Below, in pieces: positions 11,414 through 24,900 of a DNA stretch of 64,000 nt. Numbering within the stretch: the first letter of the stretch is position 1; each line of letters begins with the position of its first letter. The stretch spans positions 216,656 through 280,655 of the forward strand of contig JAGFNQ010002310.1 in NCBI GenBank assembly GCA_024364735.1. Reading direction: 5' to 3'. This stretch comes from Boesenbergia rotunda (taxonomy: Eukaryota; Streptophyta; Magnoliopsida; Zingiberales; Zingiberaceae). Below the pieces are notes generated by a model, which ran no database searches, was not told where the DNA came from, and saw only the letters and a program-made list of their open reading frames with translations. A program made the position numbers and the translations under genes.

Positions 11414-12360
11414 TCGGATTGAGAAAAAGAGGATAAAAACTAAGATTAGATAAGGGAATTATTATTCAACATCTTCTTTAGTCCAAACATACTAATGAGA
11501 GCAAAAATAATGAACATAGGGCTTGCAAGTGAGTAGAGCTCACCTATATTCAGCCTTGTTTATTAGATATGGATTGAATGTGTAAAATCTTTTAACTCGA
11601 TTCATTATCATCTATATGAAATTAGATTTATATATAAGGGAGAGGTCTCCGAGGATTTAGGGTATCTTCGAGACACATCTTTTCTTCCTCAGGTATAAGC
11701 AGACGATGTTACAAGTTTCGTTCTCCATTGAAAGACGCGCTTCCTTTTCTTCCTCAGGTATAAGCAGACGATGTTACGGGTTAAGAACAATGACTCTTCA
11801 ATTAAGTTCCTTATCATTACTTATATATTTACTTTCTCTACCCTGTTTTCCATGAACAAGATCCATACTCATGTATTATATTTTCTATTTCGAGTTCTTT
11901 TCGTTTTTTAAAATTCACGCGGATTAGGATTTAAAAATCTCACCAACAAAACCATTATTATTTACTCACATTGAAGTGTTATTTCACCAGACCTAGCATT
12001 CTCATCCATAATGTGTAATGAGTCTTATTGTACGCTTAAAAAAATCCCTCTATGACTGATTCTGAATAATACGTCAAAGTTATTCAAATCTCTGACTTGT
12101 AGACATTTTATTTGTTAAATTCAACTAAATAAAAAATCCAGATCAGAACAAAATCGCGAAAGTTTTGAAAATTTTCTCGAAATTAACCTTTAAGGGTTTC
12201 TGAACCCTTGGTGGGGTTGATGGGTTTTATACTAAAATAAGGGTTTAGATAGCTTAGAAACAAACTTAAGGGGTGTCGATTTGGTAACATAAAATTTCGA
12301 GGGTTAAAGGGTTAAAGGCCTAAATTAAGGGGTATAAAACCAAACAATTAGGGGTACATT
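11414..12360. other. Intergenic stretch right of CACTA-1
   Basis: AT-rich. It contains a short duplicated motif, ttcctcaggtataagcagac, at about 11686 and 11749 (period about 63 bp). No gene or element end found. Confidence 0.4.
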
Positions 12361-15200
12361 GAAAAAATGCCCCAGCTTACAAACTCTTCTCTTTCTCCTG
12401 ATTTCTTCGCCATGGCTCATCTTCTCCGCTCGATTAGAAACGCCGAAGCTACTCTCTGATTCCTTTCCTCTCCCCATGATCTCTCTCCTTTTCCTCACTG
12501 GAGCTTTACCGATCTGGGAGGTTTCCTAGTCCCCATCACTGAGCTAGCCGTTGGCGGTTTCTTTTCCCTTCGAGTGTTGCAAACGATGGTGCCAGGGGAG
12601 GGTACTGGCGACGATCATCGGGTCGACACCCCACAGTGACCGAGGACTTCTATTGGCTTGCATCTGTTAGGTATTTACTCTTCTCCCAAATCTGGTAGAT
12701 AGCTGTTCTGAGGATTGGCTCTGAGTTTCGATGCCCTATTCTAATCTAGAATTTGCTCATTACTGCGGCCTTTAGATTGGCGTGGCGAGGCTGGATCTAA
12801 GGGAGTTGGGGGGCTCGTCGAAGATTGCTAGATTTCTCGGATCCGAACAGGGGGGAGTGGCGAGGAAGGCTAAGGGTAGCGTATCTCAGGTAAGAACTGA
12901 GTTGTTTGGTGTTTTCCCGAAGGTATTGATCTTGGAACAAGTCGAAACAGTATGGATAAATTGTAATCTAATCGAATTGTAGCTTCCAATAGATTTTGGT
13001 TTTGCTTCTGTTTTGGAATTTGGTTTGCAACTTGGAGTTTTTGAGTTTGTGATACTGTGTCGTGTGATTTACTATTAGCTTGGTGTTGATCTGTAGATGG
13101 ATGAGTTAGAGTATTGAAAGTGTTCTTGCTGGGAATCGGTTCTGTAGTGGAATAGGTGTGTTTTGTTTGACTTTGTTTCTGTCAAATCAAAGGGGGTGGC
13201 ATGTGATGTGTTCCTGTATGCTACATGTGTTTTTTTTTAAATTAAATTCAGTGTTGGACAAGAGTTTAGGTTAGGATTGTCTTGGTTCCCTTTAGTTTTG
13301 TAATACTTCCACCCAGAGCTAGATTATTTTTAACACAGGACATTGATTGGACTCGGAAAGCTGGACGGATTCCTTGTTTTGACACAGACTTCATTTGGAT
13401 GAAGCTACTTTTGACTTGTATGTTTAGATATTGTCATAGTGTTTATGCATAGTTGTTGTGCATAGCAGTAGAGTTCTGCTTATTTCCTACTTTTGTATAT
13501 CTACGTTTGATACTAGCTGCTCGATTAGATGATTAACTTTATTTCTATATTGTTTCAAGATTGGACCTCCTTACTCTTTATTGCCGCATATGTTATTGTG
13601 TATTTTAGATCAATGATAGGACATCTTATACCCGACACTAAGGTTATGATATGGTGCATATTCTTATTGGACCTCTACATATCATGTTGATGTCGGAGGA
13701 TTAGCAAGAGGGTGTTGCATGGGATAGTGTTATGCATCATCTTAGTTTTGTGCATGCGCGGACGACCCTTGACTCCCTGGTGGTTGACCACGGGTTATCA
13801 GTCATGCTCTTGGTGTTGTGGCATACACAGGCAACACTTGGCTCCATGATGGTTGAGACGGATCGTCGAACATGCTTGTGGTGATAGTTGCATTTGTTGG
13901 CGACCTGACATTAGGGATATGCCATGATACATGTATTGGATTTTGTGCATTATCCTACCGTTCTAGGGTTGATACTCTGGTTCGTGTTGGGGGGATGTTT
14001 GTAGCATACACCACCTTTGGGTCGTTGTGTGTTGGCAACCCTTGGCTCTCTGGTGGTTGAGATGGATCGTCGAAAAAATCCTGGTGTTATTGCATAGCAT
14101 CATACACCACCTTTGGGTCGTTGTGTGCTGGCAACCCTTGGCTCTCTGGTGGTTGAGATGGATCGTCGAACATATCCTGGTGTTATTGCATAGCTATCAA
14201 CTTTTAGCTCCCTAGTTGTTGAGATGGGTCGTCAGACATACCCTGGTTTCTGCACAGCCCCAGGTGCTTGGCTTTTCTGTTTTCTGGATAGTCCCAGGTG
14301 CTTGACTTTTCATGTTTTATGCATAGCCCCAGGTGCGTTGGCTTTTCATGTTTTCTGCATAGCCCCAGGTGCTTGGTATTTCATGTTTTGTGCATAGCCT
14401 GAAATGCGTTGGCTTTTCATGCACCCTTGGGGTCCTCACGGGTGCTTTGGGGTAAACAGTCACAGGTGCTAAGCTGTCTTGTCCTCCTAGTTACTCAGTG
14501 TAGCGATAGCCAAAGTGCGTACAGAGGGTGACACGTGTCATTACATTCATGTGCATATGTTGCATTCTTGCACTTTGCTTGTGCTTGTTGCATTCGATTA
14601 CCGCATATGTTTGACATGCACGTACAGTTGGTATTTTTGCATATGGTCTTGTTGTCCTTGTATTTACCCGTGTGATACGAGATTTCCCGCTGAGGGGGTA
14701 TTGGGGGGTCTTCTGACTTATATACTCACGGGATAGGGCTGATACCACTGTGTATTATTCATTCAATATATCAGTTATGTATTTCTGCTATTTCTTTATG
14801 TGACTGTTTCGGTTTGACTCTTACTACTAGTATAGCTTACTATGCATATCAATTTATATACCCGTTAAGTTCATTCTGATCTCACCACTATTAGTTTTGT
14901 TTTTCTTTCAGGATGATGATCACTTGGGGTGTCCGGCAGTCTATCGCTTGGGGTGTATGGATTTTGGTACATGATGGTACCTTGTATTCTTGTTTTTGTA
15001 TTCGTGTTTGTATTTTTTATTGTCGTGATGACATGTGCGATGATATGGATTATACTTTTGTGGGCCCTGGAGGATCTTTGGTTTTGATATGTTATCGTAA
15101 GTCATGCCGGTATGCTACTTTCCTTTTTGTGATGTCTTGTATTTTCTTTTATGTTTGCTTATTATGTGTGGGCCCGGAGGGCCAATGGAGTGAGACTTCA
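12361..15200 (+). other. Transcript-like or LTR-derived region of unknown origin
   Basis: Composition changes here to moderate GC. A CT-rich stretch (12380-12500) resembles a plant 5' leader, then come short frames (for example 12782-12982) that match no family I recognise. The tail has a motif, gggcccggagggccaatgg (around 15170), that looks like LTR-retrotransposon sequence to me. I found no TG...CA ends with a target duplication and no gag or pol motifs. Options are a decayed LTR or large-retrotransposon derivative, or a non-coding transcript locus. Function unknown. Confidence 0.3.
13740..14430. repeat. Diverged tandem repeats including a 96-bp pair
   Basis: Two nearly identical 96-bp units (about 14002-14097 and 14098-14193) share cataccaccacctttgggtcg-like starts and end in tggtgttattgcatagc. 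Diverged relatives lie on both sides. From 14250 to 14430 there are four or five copies of a unit of about 40-45 bp with gcatagccccaggtg and ggcttttcatg. Confidence 0.75.
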
Positions 15201-16984
15201 ATTATCCATCATACAGGAGAGGTATTATTTAATTTTTATCTGTCAATCACCTCTCATGGCGTGATATTATCCATCCACCTTAACTATTCCATCAATTCAT
15301 TTTTCACACATATTTAGTTTTTTTCCTTCTACTTTTTATAAAACCTTTAATTTCAAAAGATTTGCTGAATTTAATCTGATTACACCCTTATGATCTAACA
15401 TGATATCATCAACAAATTACAAGCACTAATGAGATTTATCTTAAATATTATCGGCTAGCTCATCAGTATATAGTACTCTAGTTTCAACAATCATGTAAAA
15501 TTTAGGCAGCATCCAAAAAAGTATGTTTGGTTTGTATTTTCAATGTCTATTTTATAAAAAAAATATAGTATTTTTTGAAAAATTAGAAAATGAAATAAAA
15601 TCGTTTTATAAAAAATGAGAAAATACAATTTCTAGAAAACAAAAACAAAAAATAGAGCAAACTAAATACTCCATCCTTAACAAATAATATAAGAATGATT
15701 ATGAAATATATGATAATTGTAAACTTAAAAAAAAAATTCCTCCTATTTTATCACATGTTGCGATGATCTTTCGGTATGATTGTTCACTAGATGAAATCAT
15801 ATCGAATTTTTCGGTATACTAGATTTTTAATATAATTCATTATATTTCGATATGGTATATGCGATATATCAAAATTTTTAATTATTTTGTCACCCCTATC
15901 TCATTGACTAAAATTCCAAAGACCAAAAACAAACACTAAACCCCAACTAGACTAACACATTTGGTTTTTAATTATCTTTTCCTATGCTCTACTAAATACA
16001 ATAAAACATTAAAAATTTTAAATATTATTAATAATGGGCAGAAATTAAAAAGTTACTTTATTATCATTTTCATAAAAGCATCATTTAAAAAAAATACTAA
16101 AATAATATTTTATTATTTTGAATCTCAAAATATTTCCATTTCAATATTTTTATAAACATAACTACTATAATATATTAAAAATAAATCCAATCAATTTAGT
16201 TAAAGTCCATTATATATAAAGGGTTTTTAATTATATCAAAAAATACCGTCAAACCTATTTAAATTTATTCAAAATAGTTTCAACCTAATTAAATTCGTTT
16301 CTTCAAACTAATTTAATAGATATAAATATGGATAGAATCTGTTATAATAATATTAATATGATAACTAAGTTAATAAAAATTATTAAATGTTTATTAATTT
16401 TGTTAAGTGAATGTGTATTTATTATCATAATATTAAAATAATGATATTTTATATATTAATATTTTAAAAAACGTACCATTGAAGAAAGGTGATCAAAGAC
16501 GATTCACTAGTTTAATGCCGTTTGCAAATTTATTTCAAGATTAACACAGACGAGATAAATCACGGAAATTAATAGTCTAAATAGTGACTAGCGTATAAGA
16601 GAGAATAGACACTTAATTCTGTTAGCATTTAATTCTAAATCTCATGATGATAACGCCACATGCGCTCGTCATAGTGGAGATCACATGCCAAGCGTATTCG
16701 TCCATCTAGATCCGACCGTCGTTAATGAATTTATAAAATTTCAACTTATTTAAATTATTTAATAGGAGAGATTAATTTGATAGCCGAATTTAAATTCATA
16801 GCTATCCCAAAACTTTGATGTTTAAAAATTTTAGAAGGCAAAGTGAAAATTTGACAAGGTTCAAGGTGCAAAATGAAATGCTACTATGCCAAATATTAAA
16901 AAAGTAAAATGATATGGTAAGAAAAAAAATTTTAAGAAAAAAAAATTAAGAAAAATTTTTAAAAATATGTGATATCATAATTAC
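15201..16984. other. AT-rich intergenic sequence
   Basis: Very AT-rich, with no supported gene. It contains one degenerate MITE (listed separately). Confidence 0.4.
15520..15672. mobile_element. Degenerate MITE related to 30729-30957
   Basis: The left end gtatgtttggtttgtatttt and the inverse of the right end (ggagtatttagtttgctc) resemble each other and the termini of the MITE at 30729-30957. The interior is likewise rich in tttctag/aaaat motifs. No clean target duplication is visible. Confidence 0.5.
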
Positions 16985-17837
16985 CAACGTTATAAAAATC
17001 GGATCGAACCGGACGGTCGGACCGATTGAATCGGGAACTGGCTAGATTTCCGGTCCGAGTTGATTTTGAAAATCGACTACTCAAGAATCGGATGCGAACC
17101 ATTCAGAACCGGACGGGAACCGGTGAACCGGACAAACCGGATTGGTTTATTTTATTTTTCATTTTTTGATTTTTTTTTACCTTTTATAGTTTTGCTTTCT
17201 TACTGAAAAATAGAAATTTAAAAACAAAATATCAAAAACCTAGTTTGCTTTCACCCAAAGTCTCAAACGAACAAACTTGCTGTTTGCTTGCAAGAGAGTT
17301 ACTGCCGCTAGCCTCTCACCGTGTCGCGCTGCCTCTACCAGTCTAGCCTCGCCGTCGCTAGCCTTGCCCCGTCTCCTGCTCATTGTGTCGTCGTGCTGGC
17401 ATATGAAGACAACAATATATGACATATTTAGAAGTGTAATTTTGCATGTGCTTTACTAGTGTTCCATGTTTAAGTATTTATTGGTGAACAAATGCTATCG
17501 TGATATACTTTTAACTTCTAATAAAATTCTTCAATTCGTATCCAGATTTCTTGAATCCAATGGTTTTAAACTTAAATTTTTCTTTGAAATTAATATTTTA
17601 TTTTCAATAATACCGTACTAAGTTGTTGACAAAAACATATCACGTGTTCAACCTAGTTGATCTAATCTTGAAGAAAATAATTGGATAAGTTGTTAGTTTC
17701 ATATATTTATATAAATACATACTTTATTATATATCGGTTATATCCCGGTTGGACCCCCGGTTAAATCGATTGAACATCTGAACCTCTGAACCCTTGCTCC
17801 TATCGGTTCGATGTTCGATTCGATTTTTAGAACCTTG
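16985..17837. mobile_element. Non-autonomous hAT element
   Basis: Flanked by an exact 8-bp duplication ATAATTAC (16977-16984 and 17838-17845). Its ends are inverted repeats: CAACGTTATAAAAATCGGAT on the left, and CAAGGTTCTAAAAATCGAAT as the inverse of the right end. The interior is rich in ccggtt/aaccgg motifs near both ends and has no transposase. An 8-bp duplication and ends starting CA fit hAT. It lies about 320 bp upstream of the GIP1-like start codon. Confidence 0.8.
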
Positions 17838-18043
17838 ATAATTACAGTAATATTTGATAAATTTATCGTACCCTTAAAATATAATTTGATTTATGATATG
17901 TAGATTAAATAATTGAATATATGTTGACTGTCAAATTTGGATCATTACTCATTATAAAAAAAAAACCCTCAACGAAAACTAATTTGCCCTACTTTCTCTC
18001 GTCACAAAAAGAGGGAAAATAAAAAGGGCGGAAAAGGCGGTCT

Positions 18044-18158
18044 CCCCTCTCTCTCTCTCTCAGCTCGCGTTCCCCGTTTCCTCCCTCTCTAAACCCTTCT
18101 GCTCGCCCTCCCTCCCTCCATCCACCTCCACCTTCTCCTCCCTTCGATCCGAACGAAG
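18044..18158 (+). promoter_or_regulatory. CT-rich leader of the GIP1-like gene
   Basis: A CTCTCT tract and several CCCTCT/CTCCACC blocks directly precede the start codon. This is typical of plant 5' leaders. The transcription start cannot be placed from sequence alone. Confidence 0.45.
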
Positions 18159-21100
18159 ATGAGTGGCGGAGGCGCTAGGGTTTCGATCCCCGCCGGCGTG
18201 CGCCGCACGATCCAGAACATCAAGGAGATCGCCGGCAACCACAGCGACGATGAGATTTACGCAATGCTCAAGGAGTGCTCCATGGATCCCAACGAGACCA
18301 CCCAGAAGCTCCTCCTCCAAGGTCTCGTTCTCCCCCTTCCCCCGTCCCCTTTCCCCTCCTCCTCTCTCTCCCTTCTCGGGCTCCCCCCTTTTGGACCCGG
18401 ATGGGCGTTCTGGAAGTGGTGTCATCGTGCGAGTCGAGTATTAGCATTCGAGAGATCGATCGATGCCGCTGATTGGTTCTATTCGGCGGAGATTTGGGTT
18501 TTTGACTGTGATATTTTTTCCCCCTGGTCCGGACATTGATCTGTACGGGTTTGGAAGAAATTTATGTTTTGGGGTATTGAAGACACTGTTCCAGTCATCA
18601 AGTAGGCTTTGATTGGCATCTTTGATTATGCTGTACTTTTTTGGCCGTCTTAATGAGACAATGATCCAATTGACGTGAATCATTGCTTGAGTCGATTACT
18701 TTACCTTTCTAATTTATTGAAAATGCTTCCTCTATTGAGATGTATGCATTCCAGTAGACCTATCTTGCATGATACGGGAATCGCCAATTTTCTGTAGGTC
18801 AAAGTTCTTTTGTGGTGTTCTTCGTTGCTTAAAAGGGTCATGATCACACATTTTTACGTACTTTGCTGCTATAAATTAACTGTAACAATTGTGTACGTCC
18901 CTCGCTTTATGGAAGCTACTGTGCTGTAGTCGTACTATGAAAGCTATAGAGAGTTTGTTTAGCTTAAAATGCCTAGTGTTGATACGTGGTTGGCATTTTC
19001 CCACTTTGCAGGCAATTATAATACTATTCATATGGCATTCCATTATGTCGCATATCATCTGTTATTGTCCAATATGATAACTTAAGCTAGGGTGTATTGG
19101 CGTGAAAGAAAGGGCAGTTATATAACTTTCATTATCTTCTTTTTAGCGTAGTTTTTTTTTTTTGTCTTTTTACAAATACTGGCATGATGCAACAGTTGAG
19201 TATTTTGTACTTATTCTATTGCATAGTAATGTGCCTAATTTCATGTGGTTTCTATCAAGTGCCCTTGCATCTACCTTTCTATTAGGCCATAACAACTTTT
19301 TTGTTTGGCGTTTCAGACACTTTCCATGAGGTGAAAAGGAAGCGTGACAAGAGAAAGGAGGTAAATATTGGTTGTTTTGTTTTCCATTCTTGGCTTAATT
19401 TCATCGTTTCCTTCCTCTGTATTTTCAAACATAGTATACGCGTATACAACAGCAGCGTCATATCTGTTCCAGAGCAATTAATATTTATCAGAATTTTGGA
19501 AAGACCAATTCTTTGATATTTAGTTAACATAAGATTTCATATAAACATGTCATCTTATTGCCGTCTACATCTCAAGGGAAAATATGGATCCCTGAATTAC
19601 ATGAACTAGGCAGATGTATTAAGTTTTTTTACTTGTTCTTATTGTCTTTAATTATAATTTCTAATCTACCTGATAACACTAACCAATTACAATAAAAGGG
19701 CAACCAGTGCATGAAGCTGCGCATTGTGGGGTCCCAGGGAAGGATCTATTGTACACAACCTTAACTTGCTTTGTGAGAGGCTATTTCGCCTGGTCACATA
19801 GCAATAACTTTACCGTTGTGCCAAGACTCTCCTTCTACAATCAATTACAATATGAAATTTAAATTTTACTTAGGCCCATATGAAGCCAAATTTCATGAAT
19901 CTTAACTGCAACTAACTCTAGTTGATTTCTTGATGTTCTTCGGAACAAACTATATTATGACCATGGTTTGGATCATTCTTTGATATTCTTCTAAGTACAC
20001 TTGTGTAGTTGCTTTATGGCCCTTATAAATTATGTTATAGGATTTGTTGAATGCATAATCCGTATACTCTTCTAGTCTAATTCATGATTGGTATGTTTTG
20101 CTATTCTCACCAGAATGTCAGAGAACCTGCTGAGCCTAGGTGGAGGCCTGGGATGCAGGGGCGAGGTGGTAGGGGAGGTCGAGGAAACTACTCCTCCCGC
20201 TCACTGCCTAATGGTATGTACTTCTTTGTAATGCTGTTCTGCTTGTGCGATGCAACCATATTGCTGTCAGTGTTAGTTTTCTCAATGCACCTTACATTTT
20301 CACATGAAGACCCTTGCTACATGTAGTTTACAAACTATCATTTTCCTTCCCTTCTGCAAATTCCACTTCCCTTTTCCCATCTTGTGCATATAAAGTCCGT
20401 ACTATTATGCTGATGACTTTCACTCCATTACAGAACACATTTTGTTGTGATCTCTAAAGTGTACTTGAAAACCACATATTGGTTACTTTTGAATCTTCTG
20501 TTGCTAGTTACTGGATATTAACTAGAAAATTGTCATTCTCTGTCAGATACTACTGCTGGAAAAAATTCAACATCAGGAAAGGAGAGTGGGCTAAATCAAG
20601 GGATAGATAAAGCTCAGACGTCTATATCCACAACTCCCGACACAGAGAATAAGTCTGCATTATCGAGGTATGTAGTTTTGAGCAAAGGTTGTCTCTCAAT
20701 TACTTGCTGAGTCTCAAGGTAGGACAATGTATTACTTTGCTGATTCTTTGATGGCTGTGATGTCTAATTGAATGAGATCAGTTATTAAATGTCAATCCAA
20801 TTAATTGTGTGAATATCAGGTTTTCTTATTCATTTCTTCATCATTTAAGATTTTTTATGTTGTGCGATAGGAGCTTAATGTGATTTGTCAATTGATTCAT
20901 TTGTAATTTTTAAAAGATTTATTTGAGGTCCTCTTTCCATTTTGAGATTGTCCCTAGGAACAATGAGGAACATAAGATTTCATTATTGGATCATGAGATT
21001 CTAATCCAATTTAGACCACAATTGATGTCTAGATTGTTTATGCCTATTCAAGATTCTAAGGTCTGGACTCTGGATTGCAAACTTGACAACCACACTTGAA

Positions 21101-21872
21101 ATCATTATGACTGGTTGGCTCTTATCTACAGTTCTACATCTTCAGCATGTCATGCAGGATGATATTTGGGCATAAATTTGGTTCAATTTGTCATCTTTCA
21201 GGCTTATAATATTCTTCTTTGGTGAGTTGGAGTCGTTTGACTTTTTGTTCTGTCATTTTTCATGCTGAATCAACATGTTAAGCGGGGAGGATTAGATTGA
21301 GATACCAGTGTCACACTACCTACTTCCATTTGTGTTCTGTAATCCAGTTTTCTCTTTCTTTCATTGGTCGGAAATTGGGTTGGATATGTTGCAAAAAAAA
21401 TCCTGGAGGAAATTTTGGTACCTGATACACAATATAAGGTAGCCTTGCTTGTATTATGTATTTAATTCTTATAGTGCAAAATATAAGTTAGACTAGATTC
21501 ATCGGGCGAGTTTGCTCGCTACTATCATCCTAAAATATATGCTCTGAATATCGAGTGTTTTACTGATTATAAATCCTCATAGCCTACCGGAATGGGGTAA
21601 GTTGCATGTACAGTGTTATCTGTGGTAACTTTGTGCACGGGTTGCTCCGCTTGTGCCACTTGACTATTACCTCAAGAATAATTTAGATGCAATATAAAAT
21701 TATAGGTCTGTGAAAAAGAGCATAAAATTAACCTTTTGGTAATTGGAAAGTCGGTTGAATTTTAAGATTGCTAATACATTGTAAACAAGTGAAAAAAGTG
21801 ATGTATCAGAACTTGTGTATCATTAATTGCTCTCTACTCTTTTGCAAGATGCACACTAGCTAGCAATTTTTT

Positions 21873-21904
<32 letters not shown>

Positions 21905-24900
21905 TTCTTTTTAAAACTTGAATCTTAACTATACTTTCTAATACTTCATACTCTTCAGCTCTGTATCTGGTATTGTCAATGGTCCCAGCAACATAGAACA
22001 TCCTGTGTCTTCTCAGGGGTCTAATGTATCTGGTGTTAATGGCGCTCCATCAGAAGAAAGTTCTGATGCAGTAACTACTAAGACTACGAATCCCAGATTT
22101 CCTTCTAAAGATGCAAAAGGTGGTTCTGCACCTGGTCAATTGCAACGAGATATGGATCAATTCTCTTCAAACAAGCTGGCGATGGTTCCATCTACTGATA
22201 CACGCACCCCTTCTGAGCTTGGGACCACGAAACAGGTAAATGGATCCAGTGGTCTGAATTTGCAGCAACCACTAGTTAGGTTGCACACATATCTGGATGT
22301 AGCTTTATCAGATGTCAGTGAAGTAGGATGTTCTGACATGAACTTTGCCACAGATAAAACCACATGGATCAGCAACAGATGAACCTGTAGAAAAATCCCA
22401 AGTTGCATCATCTTCTTCTGTTCTTCTGGGCAGTAGGCCATCTTCAACCTACAACAATCGCTCTCAACATCCAAGTGGTTTGCAGAAAGGTAGTACTTAC
22501 CTCATTTTCTTTAACCTCTTATATATGTAGTCTTTTTGGTATTCCAACTTCCAATAAAATAGAAACTTTTGTAGTATTTATTTATGTTGTGATCCTTTAT
22601 TTGATACCAAAAATAGAATTTTACTCAATCAACTAAAACACAGTTCTTCAGTTCATAGGAGAAAGCGTACCTGCATTTTGTTTGTCTCTTCATTGGAAGC
22701 CTTTGTGGGAAGCAGGTCCATGAGGGTTCAAAAGCAAGTTTGTAAAAGACTTGCAGACTAAATTTCCTGATAGCAAATTCACTTATTAAATATGATTGCC
22801 AACTTCCTTGGCCAGTGTACTTTATATGTTGGATGTTGCAATTCGTAATTGATAGATTCCATATGCAAATGGGAGTTGATCTTGGATGGTAACAATCCCC
22901 CTTCTATTTCTGGGATTTCTTTTCTCTGCTTAAATGTGCAAGTATCATAGTTTTACAAAATAATTCCTTTCTTGTATATATTATTGATATCCAGCATCTG
23001 AAGATTTCTATTGGATCTTGTTTTTAGCCATATTTTGCATTCAGAATGGAATTGAAAAGCTAATACATCATCTTAATATGAATCGGTAATATTGCAAATG
23101 CTTACTTCTGCACTTCAATTTGCTGGAAGAATTTATTACTTTTTGAAATCAATCTTTCTCATTTTCATGCTAATTCCTATATAACAACTTTGTTTTCTTA
23201 TATAGGAATTACTTGATAAGAGATAAGATCAAAAATTCTAATTAGCGATTTGCCATATATTTGAAACAATATGGAGGCATAATATGATGGATTCATTTCT
23301 TTTCCTGGGGAAATGCCAAATTAGACAAATTGCAAGTATTTTTTTTCAGAGATCTATTATTTGCATTCCTGTTGAAGTTTTTTTTTTTTGCAAGGGGAAT
23401 TATTAATACCGAATTATTTTTCAGATTCTGGAACATGCTCTTTTTTGCTTATCCTTCATATGCAATGCACACTCCAAGTCCTTGCCTCCGCTGTCTGACC
23501 TAACTGCTCCAATATTTTAATTCTTTGGAATTTTTATTGTAATTCACATTTGTACTTCTGATAAGGCTTATATTTTAGTTACATATTTGGTGGTGCAATG
23601 TTTGATTCATTTAACTTAGTATCATACCATGAAATTTTTTTGTAACGATTGTTAAATTTTTGCTCTAAGCTTCTAATCTGATTGCTAATTATCTAGTTTC
23701 TAACGTTGAAGTAGACTGAGTGCTCTTCTTTCTGTTCAGCACCTCTTCCTAATAAAGAGTGGAAACCAAAATCAGTACTTGCAAACCCTGCTCAGGCATC
23801 CGAGACAAATGACACATCTGAAGTACCAGTGGTTATTGAAGCTGTTTCCCAACCATTGCTAACCTTATCTTTGACCACTCCACTAGGAGTTTCTGTTAAT
23901 CTAGCAAAGAAGGTAGAGGAACTGAAGCTATCAGACCGACAGCATGTGATTATTCCAAACCATCTCCAGGTCCCAGAGTCTGAACGACATGGACTAAGTT
24001 TTGGAAGCTTTGATGCTAATTTTGAGTATAATACGGTTATTACCAAAGACACTACGAGAGACAATATTGAGACACCACCTTATGAGTCATCTCAAGAGAC
24101 TGATGAAACTATTGAGAAGCACTCTTTAAGGTTTCTATACATTAATTGCATTTTTTGCCGGTTTCATCTGCATATGCGCTATCTGACATCTTTTTTTTTT
24201 TTTCTTCTTGCGGTAAATCATGGGATTCTGCAAGGTTGAGAATTTTCTGGACCTGACAATCCAAAACATTAGAGAATTTATTCATCTTTCATTTTATACA
24301 CCATACGTTTACACCCATAATAGCATGTTAATGCCAAAGATTTTAATACAACAACGAGCCTTATCTCACTAGGTGTGGTTAGCTAATGTCAAAGATTTTA
24401 ATATGAAAAAAATAAGGGTGCGCCTGGTTCAAACGGAGGAATGGGAATGAGAATGGGATTGATTGAGGTGGGGAATGGGAATGGGTATGATTGATTACAA
24501 AGTGGTGTTTGGTTAGGACTGTGTAAACATTACCATTACCATTGATGGTGTTGGGTTTACCTATAAAGGAATCAATATTAATATCTCATCTCATTCATTA
24601 CATATAATATTCTATTTAATTAAAAATATAAACTGTATTCTGCTAGCTGGCGCTTGGGGTTTTTCATTCCCCCCAAAATGGGGTGGAATGGATGAATACA
24701 TCAAATAGCGTAATCAAAACACTGTTCCGTAATTATACCATTGAACCAAACGGACGGATTGATTTCCTTTCCCTTTGCAGAGCTCAAATACCACGTACCA
24801 AGCGCCTCCTAAATAAATTTGCAAGATTTCATACATATACACACATATATAATGCGGAATCTTATGACATCAGAAGCCATTTTGGGCTGAATGCTTCTTG

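Noticed and set aside
12782..12982. Possible small protein gene
   Set aside because: No family resemblance or splice-supported extension; kept only as part of an unexplained region.
18060..18472. Other-frame ORFs around the first GIP1-like exon
   Set aside because: Shadows of the CT-rich leader and exon 1. The plus frame with the DUF1296 motif is the gene.
22236..22353. Reading through as a retained coding segment in the GIP1-like gene
   Set aside because: Read-through ends in a stop at 22382. Splicing 22235 to 22354 keeps the frame and continues into family-like sequence.
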